64,000 bases of DNA from Lachnospiraceae bacterium (GCA_017387565.1 JAFOEY010000037.1:111962-175961); one strand, 5' to 3'. Shown: positions 36,422-45,867, numbered from the stretch's first letter. Notes: generated by a model from the letters alone, not told the origin. A program made the numbers and translations.

Positions 36422-37970
36422 TGTGCTTACCTCCTGATTTATGGGCATAGTATCTGGCACCTCTTGTGATGCCGTATGAATTAGTTTTATTCTCTTCCTG
36501 AGTCACCGGGATGTCACTATCCTTTAAAGTGACCAGAAGATTTTTGATACTTTTATAGCTGGGTGAACTGGAATAGCTTAATGCTTTCTGGCATGCGAGT
36601 TCTAGTTTTTGTGGAGAATGTTTTTCCGCAAGCTTTAACAGTCCCATACAGCTTCGATAGGATTGTTGTTCCACCCTGCCTGAGGTAAGTAGTGCATTGA
36701 CAACTTCATATGTGTTTGGTCCAATCTGATTCGCCCATTTCCGAAAGCGATCACCATTCCACTCCAGATATTTCTGATGGTCTTGTGGCATATGTCCGGA
36801 CTGAGTGGAGTATTGTCCAGGACGTCCATAAAGACGTTTGTGAGAGGCGATTCGATTGTGATTAATAAATATTTCAATCGTTGTTTCTGTTATTCGCACA
36901 TCGACCTTATTTTTGATATACTGATAAGGCACAGAGTAGTACATCTTGTCTACTGCGATGTGATAATTAAACTGAACGGTAGCGGTTTTCCAATCGCTGA
37001 GTTCAAACCGGGTAGCAGGCAGCGTTGCCAGTAATGGCATTTCTTCCCCAAGAAACAGACTACGCCTGCTACCTTCTTTTTTCTGGAAGGTGTTAGCATT
37101 GAACTGTTCAAGTTTTTCCCTAATGGCGGAATTTAATTCAGCCAGAGAAAAGAACTGTTCATTCCGAAGAGCTGCAGTAATCCATGTAGATACATTTCTT
37201 ACTGTGCCTTCTGCGCCAGGCTTGTCCTTGGGTTTTCGCACCCGTGCCGGAATAATGGCGGTTCCGTAATGTTCAGCTAATTCATGGTATGTGGTGTTTA
37301 ATGACGGAGTGTACCAGTCTCCTGTGTGATAAACGGCCGTAAGGCAGTTATCGGGAACGAGTATCTTGGCAACTCCACCGAAGTATTCATACATGTGCAC
37401 ATGGGCTGTAATCCATGCCTTCTGTTTTTCATTGATGAATGCTTCTACGTAGGCATACATGCTATAAGTCATGACGCCCACAAAAAGCCATGCTTCTGTA
37501 ATCTCGTCGGTATCGGGGTCGATGATATGAGCCGGATCTCCGGCCCAGTCTACTTCAACCTGTTCGCCGGGTTTTCGTGGTATGTGCATGGTTGCTCTTC
37601 GTTTTTGCTCATCCTGTTGGATGTAGTAGCAAAACTGTGAATACATGAGTGGCTCTTCGCCTGCCATACGGCAATCCTCACAGTATTCGCTCCATAAGAG
37701 CTTTTTACTTACACCATTTCGCAATAATTCTTTGCGAATATAAGCATAGTCAGGCATACGCTTATTGGTAGCTGACTTTTCCTTGGGAAAGAGAATGTTT
37801 TCCAAGGCATCATCTGTCATGGTTTCATCAAGAGGCCAGGAGATATTTATCTCATCAGCTTTTTTGAGAACCTTTGACACAGTGTTTCGGGACACACTGC
37901 AACTTAATGCAATATTCCGTTCGCTGAAGTTCAGACTATGAAGTCTGATGATTTCGCGATACTTGGTCAT
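36414..37970 (-). CDS. istA: IS21 family transposase IstA
   Basis: This 518-residue DDE transposase starts with a helix-turn-helix (SERNIALSCSVSRNTVSKVL) and has a retroviral-type integrase core with the acidic triad visible in VEVDWAGD, LVPDNCL and KPGAEGTVR. AAGGAGG lies before the ATG. It forms an operon with istB and is uninterrupted. Confidence 0.95.
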   Translation of the reverse strand: MTKYREIIRLHSLNFSERNIALSCSVSRNTVSKVLKKADEINISWPLDETMTDDALENILFPKEKSATNKRMPDYAYIRKELLRNGVSKKLLWSEYCEDCRMAGEEPLMYSQFCYYIQQDEQKRRATMHIPRKPGEQVEVDWAGDPAHIIDPDTDEITEAWLFVGVMTYSMYAYVEAFINEKQKAWITAHVHMYEYFGGVAKILVPDNCLTAVYHTGDWYTPSLNTTYHELAEHYGTAIIPARVRKPKDKPGAEGTVRNVSTWITAALRNEQFFSLAELNSAIREKLEQFNANTFQKKEGSRRSLFLGEEMPLLATLPATRFELSDWKTATVQFNYHIAVDKMYYSVPYQYIKNKVDVRITETTIEIFINHNRIASHKRLYGRPGQYSTQSGHMPQDHQKYLEWNGDRFRKWANQIGPNTYEVVNALLTSGRVEQQSYRSCMGLLKLAEKHSPQKLELACQKALSYSSSPSYKSIKNLLVTLKDSDIPVTQEENKTNSYGITRGARYYAHKSGGKHND

Positions 37971-38198
37971 GATTTTGACCCTCCTTATAATGTATTTACA
38001 CCAATCGGTGTATGACTACAGTATAAGGAATCTATGTAATGGTTTCCACAGGTCCGGAATCGTGATTTCCTTGTACCGGAATCGTGGTTTCCTGATTACC
38101 GGAATGATAGTTTCCAGTGCTGGAAGTGTGGCTCTGTGTTGCCGGAAGGGTGGCTCTCAAAATCCGGACAGGTGGCTCAGGAAGAGCCGGAATACTCA

Positions 38199-38205
38199 TT
38201 ATCCA
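38199..38205. repeat. IS21 target site duplication, right copy
   Basis: TTATCCA immediately follows the terminal CA of the element and matches 35556-35562. Confidence 0.9.
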
Positions 38206-38349
38206 ATCCGCCGCTTTACCACTTAATTGATGTGAAACAATTCAATAAACAATAAATAAAACCAAAATTATTTGAAATCCTTTTTTACGGCACCGTTTTG
38301 GCACCACTGGCTCTATTTCCCGCTATTCTATCCACCTATTAAGAGACGC
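38206..38349. other. intergenic DNA left of the old tuf terminator
   Basis: No coding frame was seen. GGCACC occurs twice (GGCACCGTTTTGGCACCAC), the sort of short repeat found near integrase-binding arms of integrated elements, so this may be a trace of an earlier insertion downstream of tuf. Confidence 0.35.
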
Positions 38350-38381
38350 AAAAAGGGCTTCCCGATTTCTCGGAAAGCCCT
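38350..38381 (-). terminator. orphan terminator, probably the original tuf terminator
   Basis: Read on the minus strand, GGGCTTTCCG, a loop and CGGGAAGCCC are followed by a T run. It lies ~35 bases downstream of the duplicated tuf stop codon at 38415, at the position expected of a tuf terminator, whereas the functional tuf now ends before a different hairpin inside the island. Confidence 0.75.
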
Positions 38382-38413
38382 ATAAACTCTAGTTTTTTGT
38401 AGATACCATAAAG

Positions 38414-38469
38414 ATTACTCGATGATAGTAGCAACACGGCCTGAACCTACAGTACGTCCACCTTCACGG
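38414..38469 (-). repeat. left island boundary: duplicated 3' end of tuf (att-like)
   Basis: These 56 bp match 49970-50025 at 55 positions. On the minus strand they encode [17 protein letters not shown] and a stop, the C-terminus of EF-Tu, preceded by unrelated sequence. The only difference, ACT for ACA, is synonymous. This is the pattern left when an element integrates into the 3' end of a gene and regenerates it. Confidence 0.92.
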
Positions 38470-38571
38470 TCTGATTTGGTCGTATTTAGAAGCTTATTTG
38501 TTACGGTTTTTGCCGTTTTGTGACTCATTTTATGGGTATTTTACCTATTATTTATGGTTATTCAAGGGAAT

Positions 38572-38616
38572 GTGTATCAAAAATGTATCACATCATGATA
38601 CTCTTCCGTGATACAC
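38572..38616. repeat. GTGTATCA repeats at left island end
   Basis: GTGTATCA at 38572-38579 and TGATACAC at 38609-38616 are inverted copies with TGTATCAC and TGATAC between them. The 38470-38722 gap around them holds no gene. Such clustered repeats next to an att site commonly bind integrase or excisionase; that role is inferred. Confidence 0.5.
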
Positions 38617-38722
38617 ATTACAAAAAACTGTTCACCACTTTTTCCGGATATTTCGTTTTTTGTTCACTTGGGTATTAATATAGCATGTAATACAACTTAA
38701 TGTAAATATAAAGTCATGATAT

Positions 38723-40321
38723 TCAATTTTTATTATTTTTCAAAGTCTCTTCTAATTCACTTAACAGAGGAATCATTCCTGCTGGTACCAAATCAGAGAG
38801 TTCTTTATATGCCTCCTTACATTCTTCCAAATTACACTCATTAAAATTCATTTCACATATAACACCCTCCTCTAAAAGTTTTTTCTCTATCTCCTCATTA
38901 ACATCTACAATTTCGGGATTATTCATGTTACTGATAATATCCAAAAAATCACCTATATTATTTTTTATGTCTCCAATTTTTTTTAAATCATTTCCAAGTT
39001 TTCCAATTGCATCATATTGTATCCCATTCAATTCATCTTTTAACTCGTTATACTTATTTGTCCAATACTTGATATATTTTGCCCTATGTATGGGCTCATA
39101 TATGTCTTTATTTATTACAACTGGAAATATCTTTTTTTCATATAGTTTAGAGCGCATAACCTCCATGACTTCGTACATACAATTCATAGACTTTAAATAA
39201 TCATCCGATATCAATATAATTATAAAGTCCATTTCCGCTATGGAGTCCATATATTCTTTTATACTATCCCATATTCCAACATCTATTTTATCTCTATGTA
39301 TTTCAATCCCCTGTTTTGCTTTAAAGTACTCATATATATCATTTGCTTGACTATCATTTTTCCAACTGTATGATAAAAAAATGTTAACATTACTGTTTTC
39401 GCCCATACCTTTTACCTCGTTATCATTTATTGTGCAACTATCCAAATCTATATCATCCATTTTTTTATCTATCATTTCAGAAAGAAATGCATACTCCTTT
39501 TTCAAACATAAATATTCTTTTTGTTTCTTTGAATTACGTATAAATGCAGCAAAAAATTGTCTATCCCATTGTTTTATACGTTTTAAATCTTTTTGAATTT
39601 GTCTGTCTTTTATTACATCTCTAACATCTAAATACATCTTTTTATTAGTCAAGACAGCTTGAATGGCTCGTTTTTGTGTTATATCCAGCAATTCTGCCTT
39701 ATCAAATAACTTTATAAATAAATTTACATAATTTTCAACATTTTGAAATTCTTTAAGATCTGACTCTATTGTCAGAATTCTATCATATAAATCATTAATA
39801 CAAATTATAATTTTTTTAACCAATTTATATATATCTATATTTGATTTTAATGGCACTATTTTGGTTTTTCTATTTCTGACATTATAAAAAAACAGACAAG
39901 GAATTTGTTCTTCAGGAATATTATAATTTTGTGCAAATTCTGAAATAGTTTGGCTATGTTTCAATTTCCAATCTATATTTTCGTAATTTGGATAATTATA
40001 ATTAAATCCACCCTTATTATCATCTATTCGAGCCTTGTCCAGTATCGTTATAAAAGGACATCCATTACCTACATAAGATTTTCCACCTTTTTTTCTAAAA
40101 AAAGATGACCACTCTTTGCAACTTGGCGATGAAAATATAAATAATATTTTTTTCCCAGTTAAATCATTTAACGATTCCCAATCGTGTTCAATTTTTTTAT
40201 AAACATTTTCACAATCTGCATAACGAGCAATTAGTGACATTATCCATATATAATCACTCTTTTGTGCTCGATCAATAATTTCCCTATAGCATTCGCTCAA
40301 ACCAATATATGTTATTTCCAT
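38723..40321 (-). CDS. TIR-domain defence protein with unassigned N-terminal sensor
   Basis: This 532-residue protein ends its conserved core with a TIR domain (~311-445: NVNIFLSYSW, VGIWDSIKEY, DFIIILISDDYLKSMNCMYE). E374 in CMYEVME sits where catalytic Glu of NAD-degrading TIRs is found. The first ~175 residues contain alternating strands and helices, with IPCLFFYN reminiscent of a thioredoxin-like fold but no CXXC pair. No membrane segment is present. It is the last gene of the island operon, 72 bp after the ATP-binding gene. Likely role: NAD+ depletion or signalling when phage infection is sensed. Base composition is notably AT-rich. Confidence 0.85.
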   Translation of the reverse strand: MEITYIGLSECYREIIDRAQKSDYIWIMSLIARYADCENVYKKIEHDWESLNDLTGKKILFIFSSPSCKEWSSFFRKKGGKSYVGNGCPFITILDKARIDDNKGGFNYNYPNYENIDWKLKHSQTISEFAQNYNIPEEQIPCLFFYNVRNRKTKIVPLKSNIDIYKLVKKIIICINDLYDRILTIESDLKEFQNVENYVNLFIKLFDKAELLDITQKRAIQAVLTNKKMYLDVRDVIKDRQIQKDLKRIKQWDRQFFAAFIRNSKKQKEYLCLKKEYAFLSEMIDKKMDDIDLDSCTINDNEVKGMGENSNVNIFLSYSWKNDSQANDIYEYFKAKQGIEIHRDKIDVGIWDSIKEYMDSIAEMDFIIILISDDYLKSMNCMYEVMEVMRSKLYEKKIFPVVINKDIYEPIHRAKYIKYWTNKYNELKDELNGIQYDAIGKLGNDLKKIGDIKNNIGDFLDIISNMNNPEIVDVNEEIEKKLLEEGVICEMNFNECNLEECKEAYKELSDLVPAGMIPLLSELEETLKNNKN

Positions 40322-40393
40322 CCTTATTCCTCAGCATGATTATTGTTTTTCTTAAACTCAAAATATCAAAAAGATTTTGTTTACTAGAAAAAT

Positions 40394-41914
40394 TTACTTT
40401 TTCTTATAGCGTCTATCCCGATTACTTCCCATCGTTTCAATATAATCCGATAGACCCTTCAAAATATCTTTGGTTCGGCTTTCCTTTAATCCCAACAATT
40501 CACAGAAATCCCAAATACCATACTCTTTTCCCTCTTCCATAAATTCAAGAATTCTATCATATTGCATTTGAGTTTTCTTTGTCACTTTCTTATCGCCGCT
40601 TTTTGTCGCCGCTTTTTTATCGCCGCTCTTTATCGCCGCTTTTTTATCGCCGCTTTTTTTGAAAGAAAGAGACAAAATCGTTCTGTCCGGATCAAATCTT
40701 TCTTCAATCACTGGTTCTTCCCAACCTTCATCTGCCCAAACATTAAAAATATTCGGCACACCACTTCCGGCACGTTCACCGATATTGATAAGATTAAACA
40801 TTTTCATAAGAGCTTTGTTTCTAGGATCGGATTCGCCACCAAGACGCATCTGCTTTTTACCCGTTCTGACATAACCCGGATTTGCCAAAATCAGCTTGTC
40901 CGGTTCCTTTCGGATAACAACACCACGCAAACCGTGATAATCTGCATTAATCAGGCAGTTTGCCAAAGCCTCACGAAGTGCCTTGTGCACCGGAGTGTCG
41001 TCAATGCGTTCACCACCGACCATTTTGAAAGGTACCTTAATGTCTTTAATAATCTTGTTATAAACTCTAAAATAAAAGTCACACACGTTTCCGGACCATT
41101 CACCAGAACTGGACTGCAATCTGTCGCTCCAGCGTGTTGTAGGATCTAACTCTTCCCTGTAGTCCAAAAAATACTCAGGGAAGTGGCGTACAATGTTATA
41201 TTCATCACCAAACATCAGCATACCTGCTGCCGTAGGATGCAGCTTTCCGTCTTCCTCTGAAATAGCAGCCGCACCAATGCTTCTTAAATACTCATGGTCG
41301 CTCAGTCGTTCAAAAGGATGTCCTTCTTTTAAAGAACGATGGCTGTTACGATATCCGTGAATGGTATCATAATTCAAATCTTCCATCGGAACCTTATCAA
41401 GCACTTCCATATCCATAGTGCGCTCGGTCTGGTCACGGAGCATAGTCTTTACCTGCAATCTGGTACAATGATAATCGCCCTCATAATTACGGCGGAAAGT
41501 GCCATTAAAAATGTCATTGTTGATGTACACTGGTTTCTGCTCGCGCTTCGCCATGGGCACATAAATAACCATGATAACATCTTTGTTGTCACCGACTTCA
41601 TAGGTCTGCACGTCATCTTCTGACAGGAGATTGATATTTACCTTTTTAGGATTATTAATTGTATCCCAAAACTCCTTGCATAACTTGGAAGCATTTTGAA
41701 GGCCGGTAGTTCTCCAACTACCATCTTTGTTTTCTTTGACACCAAGAATAATGACACCACCATAGCAATTTGCAAAAGCAGAATAGGTATCCCACAAAGA
41801 AACTGGCAAGCCACCTTCTGCTTTTTTCACTTCTCTTCTGTTGTCTTCTCTGTATTCATCAAATTGTGAAAGGTCAAAAGTTTTTTCCAAATTGCTCATC
41901 TCACTTTCTGTCAC
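40394..41914 (-). CDS. AlbA_2/Schlafen-type ATP-binding protein
   Basis: The N-terminus contains an AlbA_2 (Schlafen-like) domain (NRREVKKAEGGLPVSLWDTY, then ANCYGGVIILGVKENKDG). A HATPase_c_4-like region follows (HKALREALANCLINADYHGL, and NPGYVR). Near residue 435 lie three copies of KSGDKKAA/T. A winged-helix-like region ends the protein (GIWDFCELLGLKESRTKDIL). Such proteins are usually annotated as transcriptional regulators or ATP-dependent helicase-like proteins and are frequent in defence islands. A GTG start fits AAAGGA in the 9-bp gap after the preceding gene. Length 506. Confidence 0.85.
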   Translation of the reverse strand: MTESEMSNLEKTFDLSQFDEYREDNRREVKKAEGGLPVSLWDTYSAFANCYGGVIILGVKENKDGSWRTTGLQNASKLCKEFWDTINNPKKVNINLLSEDDVQTYEVGDNKDVIMVIYVPMAKREQKPVYINNDIFNGTFRRNYEGDYHCTRLQVKTMLRDQTERTMDMEVLDKVPMEDLNYDTIHGYRNSHRSLKEGHPFERLSDHEYLRSIGAAAISEEDGKLHPTAAGMLMFGDEYNIVRHFPEYFLDYREELDPTTRWSDRLQSSSGEWSGNVCDFYFRVYNKIIKDIKVPFKMVGGERIDDTPVHKALREALANCLINADYHGLRGVVIRKEPDKLILANPGYVRTGKKQMRLGGESDPRNKALMKMFNLINIGERAGSGVPNIFNVWADEGWEEPVIEERFDPDRTILSLSFKKSGDKKAAIKSGDKKAATKSGDKKVTKKTQMQYDRILEFMEEGKEYGIWDFCELLGLKESRTKDILKGLSDYIETMGSNRDRRYKKK

Positions 41915-41923
41915 ATAATTCCT

Positions 41924-42157
41924 TTAAAGATTTCTTTGCTGTGTCATATGTTTTCCAATCACAAAACAGCATTGTTCAAATGCGAACTGTTGATATTCTG
42001 GTTCAACTTTATCTATACTCTTTAAAAAATCATCCAACTTATTTGCACACTCAATACTTTTCCATATCTGGTCATTATGATGTTGCTGTATTTGTTGTTT
42101 TAACTGCTCTTGAATACTATTTTGATTAAATATTCCGTAAATATAATTATCATACAT
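41924..42157 (-). CDS. hypothetical 77-residue protein
   Basis: This small Gln- and acid-rich protein (LKQQIQQHHNDQIWKSIECA) has two predicted amphipathic helices and a C-terminal FEQCCFVIGKHM. The ATG has AGGAG ten bases upstream. It sits between the HEPN-like gene (25 bp) and the AlbA gene (9 bp), so it belongs to the operon. I do not recognise the family; a partner, antitoxin or adaptor role is possible. Confidence 0.65.
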   Translation of the reverse strand: MYDNYIYGIFNQNSIQEQLKQQIQQHHNDQIWKSIECANKLDDFLKSIDKVEPEYQQFAFEQCCFVIGKHMTQQRNL

Positions 42158-42182
42158 AAAATTTTATCTCCTAAATAAATAC

Positions 42183-42782
42183 TTATACAAAATCAGGCAT
42201 ATCACTTTTCATAAGTTTATTCAGCAATTCCTTATATTTATCTCCCTCATTACCAAATACGATTTCATTATTAATTGATAGCATTAATGCCTGTCCACCG
42301 CAAACGCCATCTCTATCATAATCTTCTGGTATATCATCTGCTGATGTTGGTATTTCAATTTCATTTATCCACCATTTATCAAGCTTATTATATATTCTTA
42401 GCATATCTGAAAATAACTGTGCATCTTCTTCACCAAAACCTATATTTAAATTTTTAAGCAGTTCATGAGTAATATCATTTCTCCTTTTGCGAATTTTTTG
42501 ATATATATCATAATCCTCTTGTGTAAGAGCCTCAGCATCCATAAACCATTTTAACGATGCATTCTCAAGATTCTTATCCAAGTTTCTTACTTTCTTTTTA
42601 TACGTATCGGACTCTTCACATACAATTCTGTCACCATCCATATAAAAATGTTCTGAGTAGAAACTCCTGACTTGTTCAATTGCAAACTCTTTCAGGCATT
42701 CATAATTCATAACAAAAACAGCCCCAAAATTTATATTAGTTTTCAAAATATTTTCATCTAAAACGTTCTTCCAGTTATCCAC
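42183..42782 (-). CDS. HEPN-like protein, candidate RNase
   Basis: This all-helical protein has RNDITH at 101-106, matching the RX4-6H motif of HEPN ribonucleases (R101, H106, with Asn after Arg as in many members). HEPN proteins often act as toxins or abortive-infection RNases. The start proposed is GTG, because AGGGGG lies six bases before it; the earlier ATG has no ribosome binding site. Length 199. It follows the RT-nitrilase gene by 48 bp. Family assignment beyond the motif is tentative. Confidence 0.6.
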   Translation of the reverse strand: MDNWKNVLDENILKTNINFGAVFVMNYECLKEFAIEQVRSFYSEHFYMDGDRIVCEESDTYKKKVRNLDKNLENASLKWFMDAEALTQEDYDIYQKIRKRRNDITHELLKNLNIGFGEEDAQLFSDMLRIYNKLDKWWINEIEIPTSADDIPEDYDRDGVCGGQALMLSINNEIVFGNEGDKYKELLNKLMKSDMPDFV

Positions 42783-42830
42783 TAATATCCCCCTCATATA
42801 CCTGAATATAATATAATGCACCTATATGTT

Positions 42831-45800
42831 TTATTTATTACCACCAAATCTTGCTGATGTCTTTGCAATCTTAATTTTCTGCTCCTTAAAGAGCTTTTGT
42901 TCCTCTTCATATTTTTGGTTTCTATTATAATTCAGATACTCTTGGATCTTATTATCGAAGTCTACCTTTTCATCTTTCTGATACTTTTTTACTTTCCCCA
43001 GTTCAATAGTACCTATAATTATATCATCCTTGTCACCACCTTTAATTTGCAGTACATTCCTATCATTTCTGCCAAACGGACCTGTTATTCTTGAATCTCC
43101 ATATATAGAGGTATTTGCCTGAACAATAAATACATGCAAATCTCTCGCAGTAGTTTCAATTATATTAGAGAAATAAGAAGTATCCCTATTATGTTCCGGA
43201 GTAAAGATGATATCCACTTTATCTTTATACAAGGCTCTTGCAATTATATCTGTAAATTCATAACACAAAAACAGCCCATAATCTATCCCTCTATTATTTA
43301 TCATTTGATAGACCGGTTTTTCTTGATCTACACATATATATTTTTCTAAAGCTAATATTTGACGTTCCATAGGAGCATAATCATTTTTTTCACGCGCAAA
43401 CAACACAGAACTTGTATATCTCCCTGTGTTCACTGGTGCAAATATTGCAACATTATTATAAGCCTGATGACCACTAGTCACATATTGCAGTCCCGAAACA
43501 ACAGTTATACCACTTTTTCTTACAAAAGCCAAAACATCTGAAATCCACTGTAAGGGCATATAGAACTCTGGAAATACTAAAAAATCTACTTTGTCATTTT
43601 TTCCATTCGCATATGCTCTATCCATAAAATCAATCAGTCGTAATCTGTCTATCTCAACATCGTCTCCACACGCAAGACCCAAACAACATCTTTTAGTATC
43701 TAATTTGATATTGGCAATAGCAATCTTAATTTTCTCTTTAACAGCACATTTATTTCCTAATTCAATTTTTTGCAAAATATATTCGTTATGCATTTCATTT
43801 TTAATTGAAATCGCTAAATGCGATGCTGTACCTCTATTAATCTGATTTACTTCACAGAAATAATTTTCAATAAATTCCAGTTTCTTCTTTACGACTGTAT
43901 TATCTTCATCTCCATAATAATTACCACCATTGCAAAATTTTCTTAAAAAGACATATTGATAGATTTCATCCAAATTTATAAATCTTGGCGATAATTTAGA
44001 CTTTTTACTATCACGTATCAAAAGATTCATACTATGAATTTGCTCTGGTAATATATTGGTTAAATCACAATTTTCATCTATATCATCTGAATAATTAACC
44101 AATGGGTATGATACCAAATGATGATTAAAAAGATTGGCTTTACGCATCTTTTTTGCAAGTGCCAAAACCGTCTTTTTTTCCTTTCTACAATACTGAATGT
44201 TCAATGCCAAGACTGATGAAATGCATATATCAAAGTGCAAAGCAAGATCTTTCTTTAGTTTTGATGAAATTCTTCTTTTTTTATTCCTTTTTACATCTTC
44301 AATATCACTAACCTTTATCTGCTTAATTGCATCTATAATATTTCCTTGAAACTGCTTCCACGCATACCGATTTGTATCCGAAGTCAACATGAAATAATAC
44401 ATTGCATTTATCCAATTACTCGAATATTCTAATGCTTTGACCCCTTGAAAGAAACGTAGTATGCTGTCGCTCTCATTTTGTCTACGAATCTTTTCCTCTC
44501 TTGTTACATATTTTTTTCTAACTCTATTATTCATTACAATTTGAGACATATGCCAACCCAATTGAAAACGATCAATTTCCAATTGTCCAATATCTCTTAT
44601 TTTTGTTTCCACGCCAATCCCATTTTTGGCATACGCAGCTTCTTCAAAATCAACCAAACTTAATTCTGTATCCGGTATTACATTCATCTGACTTGGGTAT
44701 GTTATAGTCTTCAAAAGTTGATTTATTAACGTCTTCGACCCTGTTTTATTAAAATACATAATCTTGACTTTTTCTTTTTGAATATATAGGTTAGGATACT
44801 TATTTATTGTATATTTTCCTGATTCTACATTGACCAAAATATTATTCTTTTCTACCAAATATCTATCAAATGCGTTATCTTCCGATATATTTTTTTCATC
44901 ACCAGTAACGTCAACAACAAGAATAATATCATCAACATATCGCCCATAATGCAATACATTTGGATTTTGACTTATATCATTATCAAGTTCATACATATAA
45001 ACATTTGCCAATAACATTGAACTAAACAATCCTATTGGTAAAATATACTCTTTATTTTCAATGCATTGTTCTAAAATACGGTACTCATTAACAACCCCTG
45101 TATATCTTTCAAATATTCTTTGTATTATTAAATTTAAAAACTTTAGTGCTTTGTATCTTTCATCATCGCCCATCTTTTCATCTAATAAGTCAAATTTCCA
45201 AACTACAGAATAATAAAAAGACTTTACATCAAGAGAAAAAAGCATTTGACTTCTGATAAAACGGTTTAACGTTGCAACAGTTTCAATTGCATCATTCTTC
45301 CAATTACAATACTGTGGGAAATATATTTTAAACAGCTTATTTTTAGTAAAATTAATTGAGTCTAAAAAATCATCTTGTTTATTGTATAAGACATAGTCAT
45401 CAATAGCATTTCCATAACTTTTTGCAGAAACCAATTTCTTCTCAAAAACAAGTTTCCCTATCAATACCGTCCACAAAGTTTCCAATAAATGAAGTTCTAT
45501 TGGCATATCAATAAAGAAATTTACTTTATTAACTTCTTTTTCTTCATTGGATTCAGCAGATATAAACAATTCATTTTTGACAGAATTACTTGTAAATGAC
45601 TTAGGCATAACATAAAAATCAATCTTACCTAACCAGTCATCAATTTGCTGGGTGTTTACTTCTGCATCCGGATCAGCTAATAGTTGTGCCAGATTTTCTA
45701 AAACCTTCAACATATGTTTTTCATCTGCTTCCAGCTCTGCAATTTTCTTTTTCATAAAAACAAAATTTTTATTATAATGATAATAACTTTTAAGTTTTTT

Positions 45801-45848
45801 ATAAGAGCCAAGTAACATCTCCTTATTTTTTTTTAAATTCGTAAACAC
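42831..45848 (-). CDS. defence reverse transcriptase-nitrilase fusion (DRT class 1, UG1/UG5-like)
   Basis: Residues ~110-380 are a reverse transcriptase domain: the first catalytic Asp in SLDVKSFYYS and YVDD at 304-307 in GRYVDDIILVV. Residues ~706-960 are a nitrilase (C-N hydrolase) domain with its Glu-Lys-Cys triad visible at E761 (FPEFY), K821 (AREKND) and C862 (FLCYEFT). RT-nitrilase fusions define the DRT1 group of anti-phage reverse transcriptases. The start proposed is a GTG 19 bp after the endonuclease stop; the longer frame would overlap that gene by 98 bp. Length 1005, within the family range. Confidence 0.9.
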   Translation of the reverse strand: MFTNLKKNKEMLLGSYKKLKSYYHYNKNFVFMKKKIAELEADEKHMLKVLENLAQLLADPDAEVNTQQIDDWLGKIDFYVMPKSFTSNSVKNELFISAESNEEKEVNKVNFFIDMPIELHLLETLWTVLIGKLVFEKKLVSAKSYGNAIDDYVLYNKQDDFLDSINFTKNKLFKIYFPQYCNWKNDAIETVATLNRFIRSQMLFSLDVKSFYYSVVWKFDLLDEKMGDDERYKALKFLNLIIQRIFERYTGVVNEYRILEQCIENKEYILPIGLFSSMLLANVYMYELDNDISQNPNVLHYGRYVDDIILVVDVTGDEKNISEDNAFDRYLVEKNNILVNVESGKYTINKYPNLYIQKEKVKIMYFNKTGSKTLINQLLKTITYPSQMNVIPDTELSLVDFEEAAYAKNGIGVETKIRDIGQLEIDRFQLGWHMSQIVMNNRVRKKYVTREEKIRRQNESDSILRFFQGVKALEYSSNWINAMYYFMLTSDTNRYAWKQFQGNIIDAIKQIKVSDIEDVKRNKKRRISSKLKKDLALHFDICISSVLALNIQYCRKEKKTVLALAKKMRKANLFNHHLVSYPLVNYSDDIDENCDLTNILPEQIHSMNLLIRDSKKSKLSPRFINLDEIYQYVFLRKFCNGGNYYGDEDNTVVKKKLEFIENYFCEVNQINRGTASHLAISIKNEMHNEYILQKIELGNKCAVKEKIKIAIANIKLDTKRCCLGLACGDDVEIDRLRLIDFMDRAYANGKNDKVDFLVFPEFYMPLQWISDVLAFVRKSGITVVSGLQYVTSGHQAYNNVAIFAPVNTGRYTSSVLFAREKNDYAPMERQILALEKYICVDQEKPVYQMINNRGIDYGLFLCYEFTDIIARALYKDKVDIIFTPEHNRDTSYFSNIIETTARDLHVFIVQANTSIYGDSRITGPFGRNDRNVLQIKGGDKDDIIIGTIELGKVKKYQKDEKVDFDNKIQEYLNYNRNQKYEEEQKLFKEQKIKIAKTSARFGGNK

Positions 45849-45867
45849 AACTATCTCACTTTCTTTT

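Larger units (their letters stand above)
35563..38198 (-). mobile_element. IS21-family insertion sequence, complete
   Basis: This 2636-bp element carries istA and istB in the usual overlapping order. The ends are TGAATATTACG on the left and, as complement, TGAGTATTCCG on the right, so the element begins TG and ends CA. Longer imperfect inverted repeats follow, with multiple GTGGCTCT and TCCGGACAGG motifs in the first ~75 and last ~100 bases, as IS21 members show. A 7-bp target duplication, TTATCCA, flanks it. Both genes are intact, so it is probably active. Confidence 0.95.

Noticed and set aside
38414-38469. A second tuf gene
   Set aside because: Only the last 17 sense codons and stop are present; the upstream sequence is unrelated and there is no start, so it is an att-like duplicate.
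40394-41914. Type I restriction or helicase subunit
   Set aside because: No helicase motifs or methyltransferase motifs; the AlbA-type N-terminus and HATPase-like region fit a Schlafen-like protein instead.
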